A stretch of DNA of 64,000 nucleotides from Apiotrichum sp. Y4204 (GCA_025531455.1 JAMYHL010000040.1:310001-374000); one strand, 5' to 3'; shown: positions 20,642 through 32,303, counted from the stretch's first letter. The notes: a model not told the origin generated them from the sequence alone. Made by a program: numbers and translations.

Positions 20642-23600
20642 ATGTTTAGCATTACTGCTTTCATCGTTGCCCTCTGGGTGCGCCTCAGTGCGCTTTTTAC
20701 TCTCTTTGCATCCGGCACCGAGGTTGGCCTCCCCACCCACATTGTGGACCGGGTGACGGTCATTGTGGTCGCTCGTGAGCCTCGCTCGCGAGCTCCCACA
20801 CCTCACTGCCCCCTCCCTCCTCCGCCGCGCAGGCAACTCCCCCCGGCGCCGGCGTATTCTCCCTCCCCTTCCCGGTCTTCGGTTGGTTCCAACCGAATGG
20901 CCTCTCCCCCCGTACAGATGCGGGTCCTCCCAACTCCGCCGCGCAGGCAACTCCCCCCCGCGCCGGCTTATTCTCCCTCCCCTTCCCGGTCTTCGGTTGA
21001 TTTCAACCGGACGGCCTCTCCCCCCGTACAGATGCGGGTCCTCCCCCCTCCGCCGGCGGTCCACGGTGTGCTCCAGGTGAGTTTTTCATCTAACCATGAG
21101 AGGCCAACTTTGTGACTTACACGCGTTTCAGAAGCCCGGGACCAATGGCGTCAAGATCACGCCCGATGTCGGTGAGGCCCAAGTGAGTAAACTGGTTTTT
21201 TACGGCTTTAGACGATTTCTGACTTGTTTAAAGGGCCCCGACGACGGCGTCGCCTCCGACCTTCCGGTCGAGGCCTCCCTCGGTCAGCTCCAGGTACGTA
21301 CGGTGTGGATTAGAGCTCCTGTGACAAGTTAGCTAAATCAATCAGGAGCGCGAGGTCATGGCGAGTGTGGTGGCTGTGGGCGGGGTGGAGGAAGTTGTGG
21401 AGGTAAGTTTTGGCGCTGGTCGCGTTCACTTTGACAGGTTAGCTAACTATCCAGGAGGAAGAGGTGACGGCCTGTGTGGCGGTGGCGAGCGAGATGGCCG
21501 AGGTGGTGGAGGTGAGTCTTGCGATACTTGGATCTTCTATGGCAGGTTAGCTGATACTTTCAGGAACGCGGGGAGGAGGCGTGTGTGGCGGTGGTCGATT
21601 GGGAAGGAGAGGCCAGGGCAGTAAGTTTTCACACCACACCATTCCAGCCATACCAATACCGTCGAGTTCAGACACTAACATAAGGCGTCGTCACTGCCGG
21701 CGAGCGCGTGCGGGTCGTCTTGGGGCTCCGCGGCAACTTGCGGAGGGGTGGGTGTTGCGCCACGGGAAAGCCAGGTAAGTTGTTCACTTTCACCTTTCGT
21801 ATTTCCCAAGCTTCGACACTAATCACCCAAGTCCCTGAACGGCTCCGTGGGCGCAGCCTGGTGTTGGGACGGAGTGGCCGGCGCCTGGCCGGACTCTGGT
21901 ACCCCCGGGTCGGCCGCATCCGTGCGCGCCGTGGGAGACTGTGGGGAGGTAAGTGTCCTGTAGCTATGTAATGTCCTCGAGCTGACCTCCTTTATAGTCG
22001 TCGATCTCGGACGCTCCCCGTGACGTGTGTGGCGGTGGCGACCTCTCTGGGTCAATGGTGGGGAACTGCGGCGGTGATGTCGACGTAAGTTTTATTCAAC
22101 TCACTTGGGTTATAGACACTAGCTGACAATCTCTTTAGTCGCTGGTCGAGTCGGCCAATTTGTTGGAGTTTGGGCGGGAGGCTGGTGGCCCGGCCGCGGT
22201 GCCGGTGCCGTCGTGGAGAAATGTGGAGGGATCGGAGGAGAGGAATCGCGAAGTAAGTTCTTTTTGACCATCCTTCTCTTCCCTTTCCAAGCTTTGAAAA
22301 CCGCAATACTGACTCTTTTTAGACGTCGCTCAGCTCCGGCTCCATCGGAGTTGAGCGCGGATCGTGTGGACACGGCGGTGGGACCATGCTGCTCACCTTG
22401 AGCCAGCTGGTCGGCGAGCACAGCCCGGTGCAAAGCCCTGTGACGGGGGCCGACGCATCGGTGCTTCGCCTCGAGGAGCCTCCTGTAAGTTTTTGAGAGT
22501 TTGTGACTTGGGATGGGTGATTTTTTGTTGCAAAGCTGACAATGCAAAGCAGGCCCTCGAACACCACAACAACCTGCCTGCGCCCCCGACTGGGGCGCCG
22601 GTCACGACTACGGCCGCTGGCCCAGCTGGCCCCGCCAACCCCGCCGGCCCCGCCGACAACGCCCCTCGCGTTCGTCGGAAACCGGTTCCGGCCGTTCCGG
22701 GTCGGGTTGGCCGCAAGCCGGTTCCCAACGCCGGCCTTGCCAACCCCGCCGGCCCCCCCGACAACGCCGTTACTCCTGGCGTTCGTCGGAAGCCCGTCCC
22801 GGCTGTCCCGGCCGTCCTGGGTCGCGTCGGCCGCAAGCCGGTTCCCAACACCGGCCTTGCCAACCCCGCCGGCCCCGCCGACAACGCCGTTACTCCTGGC
22901 GTTCGTCGGAAGCCCGTCCCGGCCGTCCTGGGTCGCGTTGGCCGCAAGCCGGTTCCCAACGCCGGTCTTGCCAGCCCCGCCGGCCCCGCCAACAACGCCG
23001 TTGCCCCTCGCGTCCGCCGGAAGCCGGTTCCGGCAGCTCAAGCCGTTCCGGCCGCTCCCGGTCGCGTCCGTCGGAAACCGGTTCCGGGACACTGCCCAGT
23101 GAGTATTCTTGTTCCCCGTCTCTTGTTTTGTGGCACTTGTGGGCTTGTGGCACTTTTGTGGCGCTTGCTGCGTGTGGCGTGTGGCACTTTGTTGCTGTGG
23201 CGACTTGGTGACGTGGCGGTGCTCCTGTTTTTGCTTCCGTCGAATGGTAATTGGATGCTAACGCGATCCTCAGACGGGGCAACCGGAGCCGGTCCCGGCA
23301 AACGGCGGCAACGGCAACGACAACGGCAAGGGGCCCGGCCCGGCCCTCGACAACGGCCCTGGTGTTGGGGGTGCGCTTGCCGTGCCAGGCGCATTCGCTG
23401 GCACGACGGCCGCCACCAGCGCCCCGGTCGTCACCCCGGGCGAGTCTGCAGCGCAGCGGGCTCAAGACGCTACCGACAGCAAGGGTGGGCTCGGCATCCA
23501 GTCGAGCTCCTTCCCTTGCAGCGTCTCCGGGTCTGATGACCTCAAAGACCTCGACGATGCCATTATCGTCGCAGGCACTCAAATCGTGGTCCACGTCGCC

Positions 23601-24639
23601 CAGGACGTGGCCGCGCAGGTGGGCTCCGAGTCGCTGCTCGACTTGGGCGATCTCGGTGACCACCTCGAGAGCAATGGTCGTGCTGCGGTGCACGACTATT
23701 GCGGACCAACCGCCCCCGACATGGTTGCGACCCGTGTCTTGGGCAGTGGGAGCTTTGGCCTCGTTCTAGAGGCCTTCTATCGCGACGGGGAGGAAGGGGG
23801 GAGATTCGCTTTCAAGTGAGTATTGCTTTTTTCTGTATCACCCTTCCTCTTTCGCACGAACTGACAATAAGACTTGGAGCGAAGAGCGACAGGGCCCAAG
23901 CCCGAGCGGAGTGGATCTTTGGCCGTCGCCTCCGAGGCAAGAACGTCAACGCTCCGATCCACTGGAGCGAGGACAGGGAATACACCTACCTGGTGTTTCC
24001 TCTTGCCTCGGGCGACCTCGAGGGCCTTGTCCCCCGCGAGGGCGCGGTCCCAAACGGCGTGGCGTACGCCAACATCATGTACGCCATTGCCCGGGTTCTC
24101 GGCGGTCTGCACGACATGCACACCGCCGGGCTTATCCACCACGACATGAAGGAAGCCAATGTCCTCATGTTCGGGGTGGAGGCCAAGATTGCAGATCTTG
24201 GGTTGGTCGAGGATGTCGCGAAGACGGGTGGCGTCTCGCGTAGTCCTGGCCGGGGGACCACGAACTACATGTCCCCCGAGAAGATCACGGGCGACGTCTG
24301 CACCACCGCCGTCGACATCTGGGCGGTGGGTGTCATGACGTTCCGCCTCCTTTCCGGCAACCACATCTGGACAAGTGGTGTCGGAAGGGGGTCACTGGAG
24401 GAGCGCATTTGCGGGCGCCTCGACTCGCGCTTCGTCGAGGACTTTTGGGGCCAGCACGAGTGGCTTGGTAAAGCAGCCAGCTTTATCAAGCTTCTCTGCA
24501 GCCGCGACCCGGCCGGGAGGCCAACGGCGATGGACGCGCAGATGATGGCCCTCGTGAGTTTCAACTGGTCTTGCTTTGCGCTACAGAATACTAACGACAT
24601 CAGGACCTCTACGCCGAAGCCAGCACCCTGATGGCGTAG
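20642..24639 (+). CDS. Modular protein kinase built from symmetrical phase-0 exons
   Basis: Fifteen exons give 1030 residues: 20642-21076, 21132-21182, 21234-21293, 21346-21402, 21455-21511, 21564-21620, 21685-21774, 21832-21948, 21998-22084, 22139-22252, 22323-22484, 22553-23098, 23274-23815, 23872-24553, 24604-24639. All introns except the 13th fall between codons. A hydrophobic N-terminus (residues 3-24) could be a signal or anchor. Next come two 38-residue Pro/Ser repeats, a chain of small exon modules rich in Val, Glu, Gly and Cys, then eight RKPVP motifs at about 474-608. The kinase domain (about 758-1018) has GSGSFG, Lys792, HHDMKEANVL with Asp883 and Asn888, DLG instead of DFG (Asp900) and SPE instead of APE. 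Catalytic residues are kept, so it is probably active. The substrate is unknown; I know no named family with this architecture. Confidence 0.8.
20821..21050 (+). repeat. Two tandem 114-bp coding repeats in kinase exon 1
   Basis: Copies start at 20821 and 20935 and differ at only a few bases. Each encodes 38 residues beginning PPRRQLPPAPAYSPSPSRSS and ending SPPVQMRVLP. Confidence 0.9.
21294..21620 (+). repeat. Exact 109-bp intron+exon triplication
   Basis: Three consecutive modules, each a 52-nt intron plus a 57-nt exon, occupy 21294-21402, 21403-21511 and 21512-21620. The exons encode related 19-residue blocks (EREVMASVVAVGG..., EEEVTACVAVASE..., ERGEEACVAVVDW...). The three introns share a GRCARGTTAGCTRA element before the acceptor. 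This is tandem duplication of a complete splice unit. Confidence 0.88.
22670..23092 (+). repeat. RKPVP coding repeats in kinase exon 12
   Basis: A GC-rich array encoding a unit of roughly 40 residues (NAGLANPAGPxDNAVTPGVRRKPVP plus GRVGRKPVP), with eight RKPVP copies. It is a basic, proline-rich, probably disordered linker, perhaps a docking region; the copy number is likely variable. Confidence 0.88.
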
Positions 24640-27075
24640 AAACAGGTCACCCATCGTCTGCCCGTTGCCGTTCGCCTTGTCGACACAACCCTTAGCAACT
24701 CAACACCCACAGCCGCTGGTCGGCTACAACCTTAGTTGAGTTTGCTACCCACGTCGACACTTCCTCCGGCCGTCCTAAAACCTCGCAAGTCCGCGCCCGC
24801 CGTCTACCCACGCGCTCCCTCCTTTCGCCCAGCCTGCAACTCGAGGTCCCCGCTGCCACCGACATAGTACGCTCATGTACCGATACCTGGCAACCGGGAC
24901 TTTTCCCACCGAGTTCAGGCACTCTTCACCAACCCAATCTGCAATCTAGAACCCTCGCCCACCCGCTCCCCCCAATTGGACCTCGAGCCCATCGATCGCA
25001 CCACGACAACCCCGCGATCGATGGCCGTTTACCACTCGAGTCCAAGGGTCTCTCCTCAACTCCCCTTGTCGTCGCGACAGCTCCCCCTCCCACACCGCAT
25101 GGCTCGCGCCCGGAGTGAGTGCTCGTTTACCCCACTCACTCCGGCCGTCGTCTCGCGAGCCAAAACCCCCGACCTGGCCCGGACTCGCCCATTGTGTGTG
25201 CGCGTCACCGCACGCACTTTGGCCGTCAACCCCGAGTCCCGTCAACCAGAGGCCTTGTCGGGTCCCAAGTCCGGCCGTGGCTGGAGAAGCGCACGTCTAC
25301 CTCGTTTGCTCCAGCGTCGCACACGGTCGGCATCGTCCATTACTCAAAGCCGCAACAGCCTCACGTCCCCCTCACCTTTCTTAGTCGGGCTCAACCCCAG
25401 CAAGCGCTTTCTCCTCAAGCGCGACCCCAGTGTTTTTCACGAGTGGTTCAACCCACTGTTTACACCCTTTCACCTTTTAGTTTCTTTCTCTTTTCTCCTT
25501 GTCACACCGCAATCAATCACAACCGACTCTCACACGCTTCTCGCCGCTTGCTATTTGCAGCCTCGCCTCCTCTGTCTCCATCATCACTCAGCTCAACCGT
25601 CACTCTTGAAACGCTCTGGCACTGTACTGCACGCGCAGCTGCACGGCACCCCCTTTTCCAACAATCCACGTCATCATCATCCCTTCTTGTGTTGAATCTC
25701 TCCACATATAATCCACATCGCTCGACCCATCTTCAGTCGACTACACCACTTGAACCAACGTTCTCTTCCCGACAACTAAAGCCATCTACCACCGTCGTAC
25801 GCCCCCCAAAGCCAACTCAGTCTATCATCGGACTCTCACACGTACCTTCGACTTCTGCATATCCGCGCTATCCACGCAACCTCAACTTCAAGAACATCAG
25901 CGAGTCAATACACATTGTCATTACTGTAAGCTTAAGCCTTATTCCGTTGCTGATGATCAAGCTTTTCACGTCTATCACATAGCTTCACAACCCACAACAC
26001 GAACACCATCTTAAGCATCGCCGTCCTCTTCAAAGACCGCAAGCACAGTATGTAGGGATTAGTAGTAAGTTCAACTGCCCTCGGGTTACTCGCGTGAATA
26101 GAAAACTGACAGGACAGGCCATTGTAGAAGGGAAAGGAAGAAACAAGTCGGAGAGAAGAAAACAACCAAAAACAGAACACCACCACCACCACAAGTCCAG
26201 ATCCATAGCACTACATCACGCATCGACACTCATAACACTCAATCAAGTAGGCGAAACGCGACCACAACAACGAGCACTGTCACGACCACACCCACGACCA
26301 CAAGCCAACCACCTTACGAACCACACAACTCTCACAATCTTCACGATCACAACCATGACCACATCAGCAGATTGCTACAGCAACGCTGGTCCCATCAGAT
26401 TTTGAACTCAGACTTGTGAGTCCAATAAACTCTGGCACGGCTGACGTACAGTAGCAGTATGGGCAATACTGCCGATGCGCCGTACTGTAAACCACCATCT
26501 CCACCAACCCAATCCATCTACAGACTTCAGCTGGCACACCAGTGAGTTACTCTTTGTCTGTTTTTGATGACTAACCCCACAGGGACATCTGAGTTCCGAA
26601 CGAGACGCCTGCACACAACACAGAGAGCCAACTCGATTTGTGCTCAAGTTGTGCAAGCCCTAACCACAAAGAGCCTCACGACGAACCCAACGAACCACAC
26701 AAACCACATTAGCATCACCTCCAGGAACTTTGATGGTCTCCGGTCATCTCAAGCCGGCGTCACACGACACAACGAAAATCCAAACCATCACGAGCCCTCT
26801 GCATCTCACTATCTTCTACAATCACTATATCTCCCTGTAGCCGTATCACCTACCGCACCTACTGTCCATGGCACGTAACAACCGTCAACAGAACCGACGA
26901 AGCATGTACATACACACGGCCCTTTTCATTGCCCCAGCCGTTTGCTCATACCTATCATTTGATCACATAATCCTACATGCCACTTCTATGAGACTGTCCT
27001 ACCTCCATTAAAGACAGGAGCAAGATATTTCCGTCGTTAACCCACTAACAACACCGAAACAAGTCTCATCTAAAA
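24640..27075 (+). other. 2.4-kb C-rich unassigned region with intron-like signals
   Basis: The + strand is C-rich and stop-poor in two frames from 24976 to 25982. Downstream, canonical intron-like units occur at 25928-25981 (GTAAGC...ATAG), 26050-26112 (GTATGT...CTGACAG), 26416-26451 (GTGAGT, CTGAC, CAG) and 26541-26581 (GTGAGT, CTAAC, CAG). Splicing the first three keeps one frame open to a TGA at about 26589, giving a His/Thr/Pro-rich C-terminus. No start codon or family could be fixed, so this may be an orphan protein gene or a spliced non-coding RNA. Confidence 0.35.
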
Positions 27076-28920
27076 TTAATGCTTCATGACCGAAGATTCG
27101 ACATAGCGCCAGTACGCCGCCCGCGAGCTGGCGCGCCACCTCTTGCCGAACTTAATGACAATAAGGAAGCTCGCGTAGAACAATACGCCGATGAACGCGG
27201 CCGTGATGAATGTGTTCTGGTATCCCATCTTGAGGACCCAAGGAGTGATGCCGTAGCTCATTGCAAAGCCCATAGTGTTCCTGATAATCATGATCGTAAT
27301 CATCGACTCGCCAGCCAAATCTTTGTACGAGTCGAGAACGTAGTTGATCGCAGTCGCGCCGCCCGTAGCGCTTGTGAACGCCATCAACATGCCGCCAAAC
27401 GCCATGCCGAACCAGTGCACGCCATTGGCGGCGCCGACGCCCCACAGGATAAGCGCGACGGCCACCAACACGGCATTCAGGGTCAGACACCATAGGCGGT
27501 CTTCAGGCTCGCGGATACCGCCGCGGCGGCGGGCGAAACGCAGCGCAATCTTGTCGCTGATCCAACCACTCCAGATAGGACTGAGGATGGACCCAATCGT
27601 GGGTGCCAGGTACGTCAGGCCGACCATCGCGGCGGAGAAATTGTAGGACGTCATGTAAATCAGGGCCGCAGTGGCGTTGAGCACGTTGAACCAGATGAGC
27701 GCCGAGCCGTACAGTACGCCACCCCATACAATGACAGGGAAACGCATGAGAATGAAGGGACGGTACATCATCACCCAGAGTGTCTTGAGCGTCGTCCACT
27801 TTTGTGTGAACATGCCAAGCTTCTGGATGAAAGTCGTGGGTGTGCCCTCCAGCTCGACGGTCTCTTGCACAGTGATGACGGCTGGGGACTTGTCGGTAGT
27901 CTCAGGCAGCCCCTTCTCCGAGTCAAGGTTGGGGGTCCGGATCCCATCGGCCACTTCGCCAGTGCCGTGGTCATCAGAAAGCTCGGTCGTGCCGCGGTTG
28001 TAGTTGGTCTGGTGTTAGTCGAGCACTCGGAAATTACATCTCGAGTACTAACCTCCTCGAGGAAGAAGAACAGGATGACGGTGGCAATGGCAAGTTGGAT
28101 AGCAGAAACCCAAAACACCCATTTCCAGCCCAGGGCGTCGTTGACAAACTTCCCAGGTCAGCCTCAACACTGCAGATTCTTCCATGCATCTTCGCACTTA
28201 CCCCAGCCCAGATAGCAGGAGAATACGAGGCCACAAACAGCGCCATGCCATACATGCCGATCCAGAATCCACGCTCGTGGGCATACCACAGGTCGGAGAT
28301 GGACGCCTCGACCAGCATCTCGATGGGGGACACTAGGATGCCCTGGACAATCTTGTTCACCTGCCACTCCCACCCTGTGGTGGTATAGACATTCCAGATG
28401 ACCACAGCCTGCCGTCAATGGCGACCTAATGCACACAACTCACGATGTTAAGCGCACTACTGATGACATAAACCGGACGCTTGCCAAACGTGAGTGCGAG
28501 CGGCTGCATGACCACGCCTCCCCAGCCGAGAAACAGGAACACTGACGTTAGCCTCATTGGAGAAGTCTGAAGGTACGTACAGATACCGGTGCCCTCATTG
28601 AGAGTGGCAAGGGAGATACCCGTCGCGTCCTGGATGGGTACGAGGACCGAGTAAAGAGACGCAGAAGCATGACCGGCCGACATGGTGTCTAGGATGAGTA
28701 CCACAACAAATCTCAGCAACATACAGATGAACAGCATCAGCATGTGGATGAGCTTGCGCTTCTTGCTCCACCGCAGCGGATCGTTGACATCGTTACTGGG
28801 TCGTGGCGCCAACACAATGTCGGCCTTGCCCGCATGGTTACCCTGTGCATGCTGATCAATGTCGATTAGGACCAGCGAGCCCGGGATGGGCAGGTCGCGT
28901 ACTACCACTGGCGCTTCCAT
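27076..28920 (-). CDS. DHA1-type MFS transporter (Hol1-like)
   Basis: Six exons (28920-28725, 28688-28581, 28541-28444, 28408-28202, 28148-28053, 28008-27076) give 545 residues. The N-terminal half has the DPLRWSKKRKL motif that precedes the first membrane span in fungal drug:H+/Hol1-type carriers, then ASLYSVLVPIQDATG. The middle has AHERGFWIGMYGMALFVASYSPAIWAG, and the first half closes with FLEETNYNRG before the long cytosolic loop. The second half carries WSGWISDKIALRFARRRGG. Substrate cannot be read; drugs, polyamines or small nitrogen compounds fit the family. Three introns are only 35-39 nt, two of them multiples of three, hence invisible to frame-based calling. An in-frame ATG at 28986 is a possible longer start; I chose 28920 because relatives begin close to that point. 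The amidase gene starts about 1.5 kb away, divergently. Confidence 0.85.
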
Positions 28921-30391
28921 CAAGCGTAAGTTATTGAATGCTTTGGTTGAGTCAAGGTGCGAAGGGGCGACAGAGAGGCATCCCAAAGCTCTTCAATATG
29001 TAGGATGTCAGCGTGCGCTCACGCAACAGAAGTCGCCAAGTGGGGCCAGCCTTCTGAGTTCCGGCTCTACACCTCCCACAACACGGTCGGTTATTGTTGC
29101 TGTTGTGAGCTTAAGTGAAATGTACGACAAAGTTCCCGATGATATCATGATCCCATAAATCCCCAGACGTGGAACACGATCTCAATCGCCACCATTACCT
29201 CCTTCAGCTCTTGCCTCCTCGGTGCACTTCACACCTCTCACTCGCTTCACTTGACGTCTCTGGCACAAACTGTATCTCTTGGCATCGGCCCCCTCCGTCT
29301 CCATCAATTCTACAACTTATCTGTTTGCAAATGAGTTTGTCGTAGGCCTCGTCGCGTCGGCAAGAAGTGCCCTGTGCCTCACGTGCCGGCATCAAGTATC
29401 TATTTCCGACACTCTTGGGTCGCGGTCGGCAACGTTTCGCCGGCGACGGCAGGCTGTGCGACCGCCTGGACTCACTTGCTTCGTATCGCCGGCGATATGG
29501 CCCAGTCAAGCCCGCGGTCACGGCTTAGTTGCTGGGCAGCTCGGGACATTTCCCAAGGCTGAGGAACTTCACAGACTGCGAGTCCAGGAACGACTCTGGG
29601 AACTCAAAAGCTGTTTGTGGGGCAAGTCGAAGTCATTCTGCAGAGCGATGTTATAATGCTGGCTGCCGAATGCCGATAACACGGTACACGATGGACAATC
29701 TTGTGGTAACTCATGGTCTTTCAATCCTCTGCCTGGGAAATCAACGATGTACGGTAAATACCCATACGATTACGCAATTGACCATAACATATCTGTGGGG
29801 CCTCCCTATCGGCCACCTGCGAGGTCAGCTGATGATTACGCTTAAGCGCGTTGCGCGTATTATATGCGCAACGCATTGTACACAGTTAGACGACTCAGAC
29901 GACGGCCATGACCGCTGGAGCAAGACAAATCAGGTTTTTACATTCCCACACAGATTTGCTTATCGCTTATCCATGGCGTCGTCAAAAGTCGCCGAGCGGG
30001 CAAGCCGAGCGGCGGATTGCTGTCGTTTTGAGTTGCCGAGTGCTGGGGTGGGATATCAAATCACCATCACGGGTGAGTCGCCAATGACTACCGCAGCCAC
30101 CATCGATATCCGTCGCGTCGCGGCACGCCAAGACATAAGCCACACTATCTTTTGATGGCAACAGCATCCCCAGATCCGGGACGTGCTGTACGCGTCGTAC
30201 TAGCCTTCATACCACACGTCCACCACCCCAGCTACCCGGCATCGCCGTCCACTTGCACGCCAAAGATAGCTCTTAAAAGGCTAAACATGTCGTTTCCGTT
30301 CGCAATAAGACACACGTCCACTCTCCTGCCCTCCGATCGCCGCATTCACTGCCACTCCAACACTAAGACCCTTCTCTGACAGACACACACC
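28921..30391. other. 1.5-kb divergent spacer between transporter and amidase
   Basis: No gene recognised. It carries a perfect inverted repeat at 29848-29874. The divergent layout would allow shared control of the transporter and the amidase; that is inference. Confidence 0.45.
29848..29874. promoter_or_regulatory. Perfect 9-bp inverted repeat with 9-nt spacer
   Basis: GCGTTGCGC, nine A/T-rich bases, then GCGCAACGC. It lies 518 bp upstream of the amidase ATG. Candidate operator for a dimeric regulator or a cruciform; function unproven. Confidence 0.5.
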
Positions 30392-32056
30392 ATGTCCCCC
30401 ACAGCTGTGAGGCCCAACTACCGCGAGCTGGCAGACACGGCCATCGCGAAGCGCAACGCCACCATCCCGGCGAAGTGGCAGCTCCCCAAATCGTGCTATC
30501 CTCTCCCCCTCGACTCGACTACCCTTCTTGAAAAGAGCGATTTGCTGGACGCCATTGAGCTCGAGATCATCCGTCTCTCGGCTACCAAGCTTGCGTCCGC
30601 GATCAAGAATGGAACATACTCCTCGGTACAGGTCACCACCGCCTTCTGCAAGGCGGCTGCAATCGCTCAGCAGGCGACCAACTGTCTTACAGAGCTGTTC
30701 GTGGACGAGGCGCTGGAGCGTGCCAAGTGGTGCGATGAGCAGCTTGCTGCTGGAAGGGAGGTCGGCCTTCTCCACGGCGTTCCTATCAGCATCAAGGATC
30801 ACATCGACATTCAGGGGCATGACTCGCCCAGTGGCTTCCTTGGTCTCGTTGGCAAGATGGTCGCCAAAGAGGACGCTCATTTGGTAGCTGCTCTCCGAAA
30901 CGCCGGCGCCGTCTTTTACTGCAGTGCGTAACTAACTACCAACTATCACTGATAACCAGAGACCACCAACCCGCAAGGCATCATGCATCTCGAGAACGAG
31001 TGCTACCTTGGCACCACTCTGTGCCCGTACAACCGCAACCTGACGTCTGGTGGAAGCAGCGGCGGTGAAGGTGCAACAATCGGTATGTTCGCTTCTCCCC
31101 TCGGAGTCGGAAGCGACATTGGGGGCTCAGTACGGTCTCCGGCAGCTGCATGCGGCATTTTCAGCTTCAAGCCGACCGTCGGCAGGCTTTCCTTCCACGG
31201 CTGCCAGGCGCCCCACTTCACCAAGGGCTACGAGGGCATCCTTGGCACACACGCTCCCATGGCGCGCGATGTCGAGGACCTGGACCTGTACATGAAGGTC
31301 CAAGTCGACAGTAAGATCTGGGAGAAGGACCCGACTCTGTGGGTCAAGCACTGGGTGACTCCCGAGCGGCCAAACCGTCCCCTGCGCGTCGGTGTTATGA
31401 AGGACGACGGCGTCGTTCGCCCTGTCGCTCCTATTAGGCGTGCCATGGAATCCGTGGTGGCGAAACTCAAGGCCAACCCCAACTTTGAGGTTGTGGAGTT
31501 TGCCCCGTGGCAGTCCGAGGCCGCGTGGGACATCATCTCCCAACTGTACTGGTGCCATGACGGTGGCGAGGGGACGTTCAAGTACATGGCACTCGGCAAC
31601 GAGCCTGTGCACCCCCTCACGCAGTGGAGCATCGACCAGTCGCGCTGTGAGGGCAAGACACTCCCGGCTGACGACTACTACAAGCTGGTTGGGCGGCGTG
31701 ACGATTTTCGCGCCGGGTTGGCCGAGCACTGGCGCGCGCAGGGCGTCGACGTCGTGCTTTCCCCCGTTGGACCTAGTCCCGCTCCGCCGCACCGGACCTC
31801 CAAGTACTGGAACTACACCTCGTTCTGGAACCTGGCCAACTACCCCGCCGCCGTGTTCCCGACCGGCCTGCATGTGGAGGAGACGGATGTGGAGGACTAC
31901 ACTCCCCGCAACGCTGACGAGAAGGCGGTGCGCGAGACGTACGACCCCAAGGTCTCCATTCGTGCGCCCCTCGCCCTTCAGCTCATCGGATACATCGGCC
32001 ACGACGAGGAGACCGTGCAGGCCCTCAAGGACGTCATGGCCCAGCTGTGTTCGTAA
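30392..32056 (+). CDS. Amidase, fungal acetamidase (AmdS) type
   Basis: Two exons (30392-30923 and 30960-32056; 36-nt intron with GTGCGT donor and CTGAT/CAG end) give 542 residues, the usual size for fungal acetamidases. The amidase-signature triad is visible with the correct spacing: Lys135 in VPISIKDHID, cis-Ser210 in LTSGGSSGGE and nucleophile Ser234 in GSDIGGSVR, offsets of 99 and 24 residues as in the family. The C-terminal part has the typical NYPAAVFPTG and ALQLIGYIGHDEETV segments. It hydrolyses a small amide to acid plus ammonia in the cytosol; acetamide use is the best known role, the real substrate is open. The neighbouring divergent MFS carrier could supply substrate. The gene is convergent with EIF1AD, 247 bp away. 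Confidence 0.93.
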
Positions 32057-32303
32057 ATGTGATTAGCTTTGGTTGTATAGTTCCTTCCGTTTCCTTTCGT
32101 GCGCGATGCAATATGTGAAGTCACCCTTGTTGTCAGTGTCAGACAGTCTCTGTGACCATCGTATCGTCAGTAGTCAGACAGTCTCTTTGACCGACGTGCG
32201 GGATGCACGTAGTGCTGGCGTGCACGTAGTGCAGCACTTATTAACGAAACATACCCTAGTAGTCTACAAGATCTGCCCGAAGGTTCACAGAGTGCCTCCT
32301 TCT

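Noticed and set aside
22364..23536. A 390-codon + strand frame and 200-267-codon - strand frames across the kinase exon 12 repeats
   Set aside because: The + frame shares kinase exon 12 but reads through introns; the others are shadows of the GC-rich repeat.
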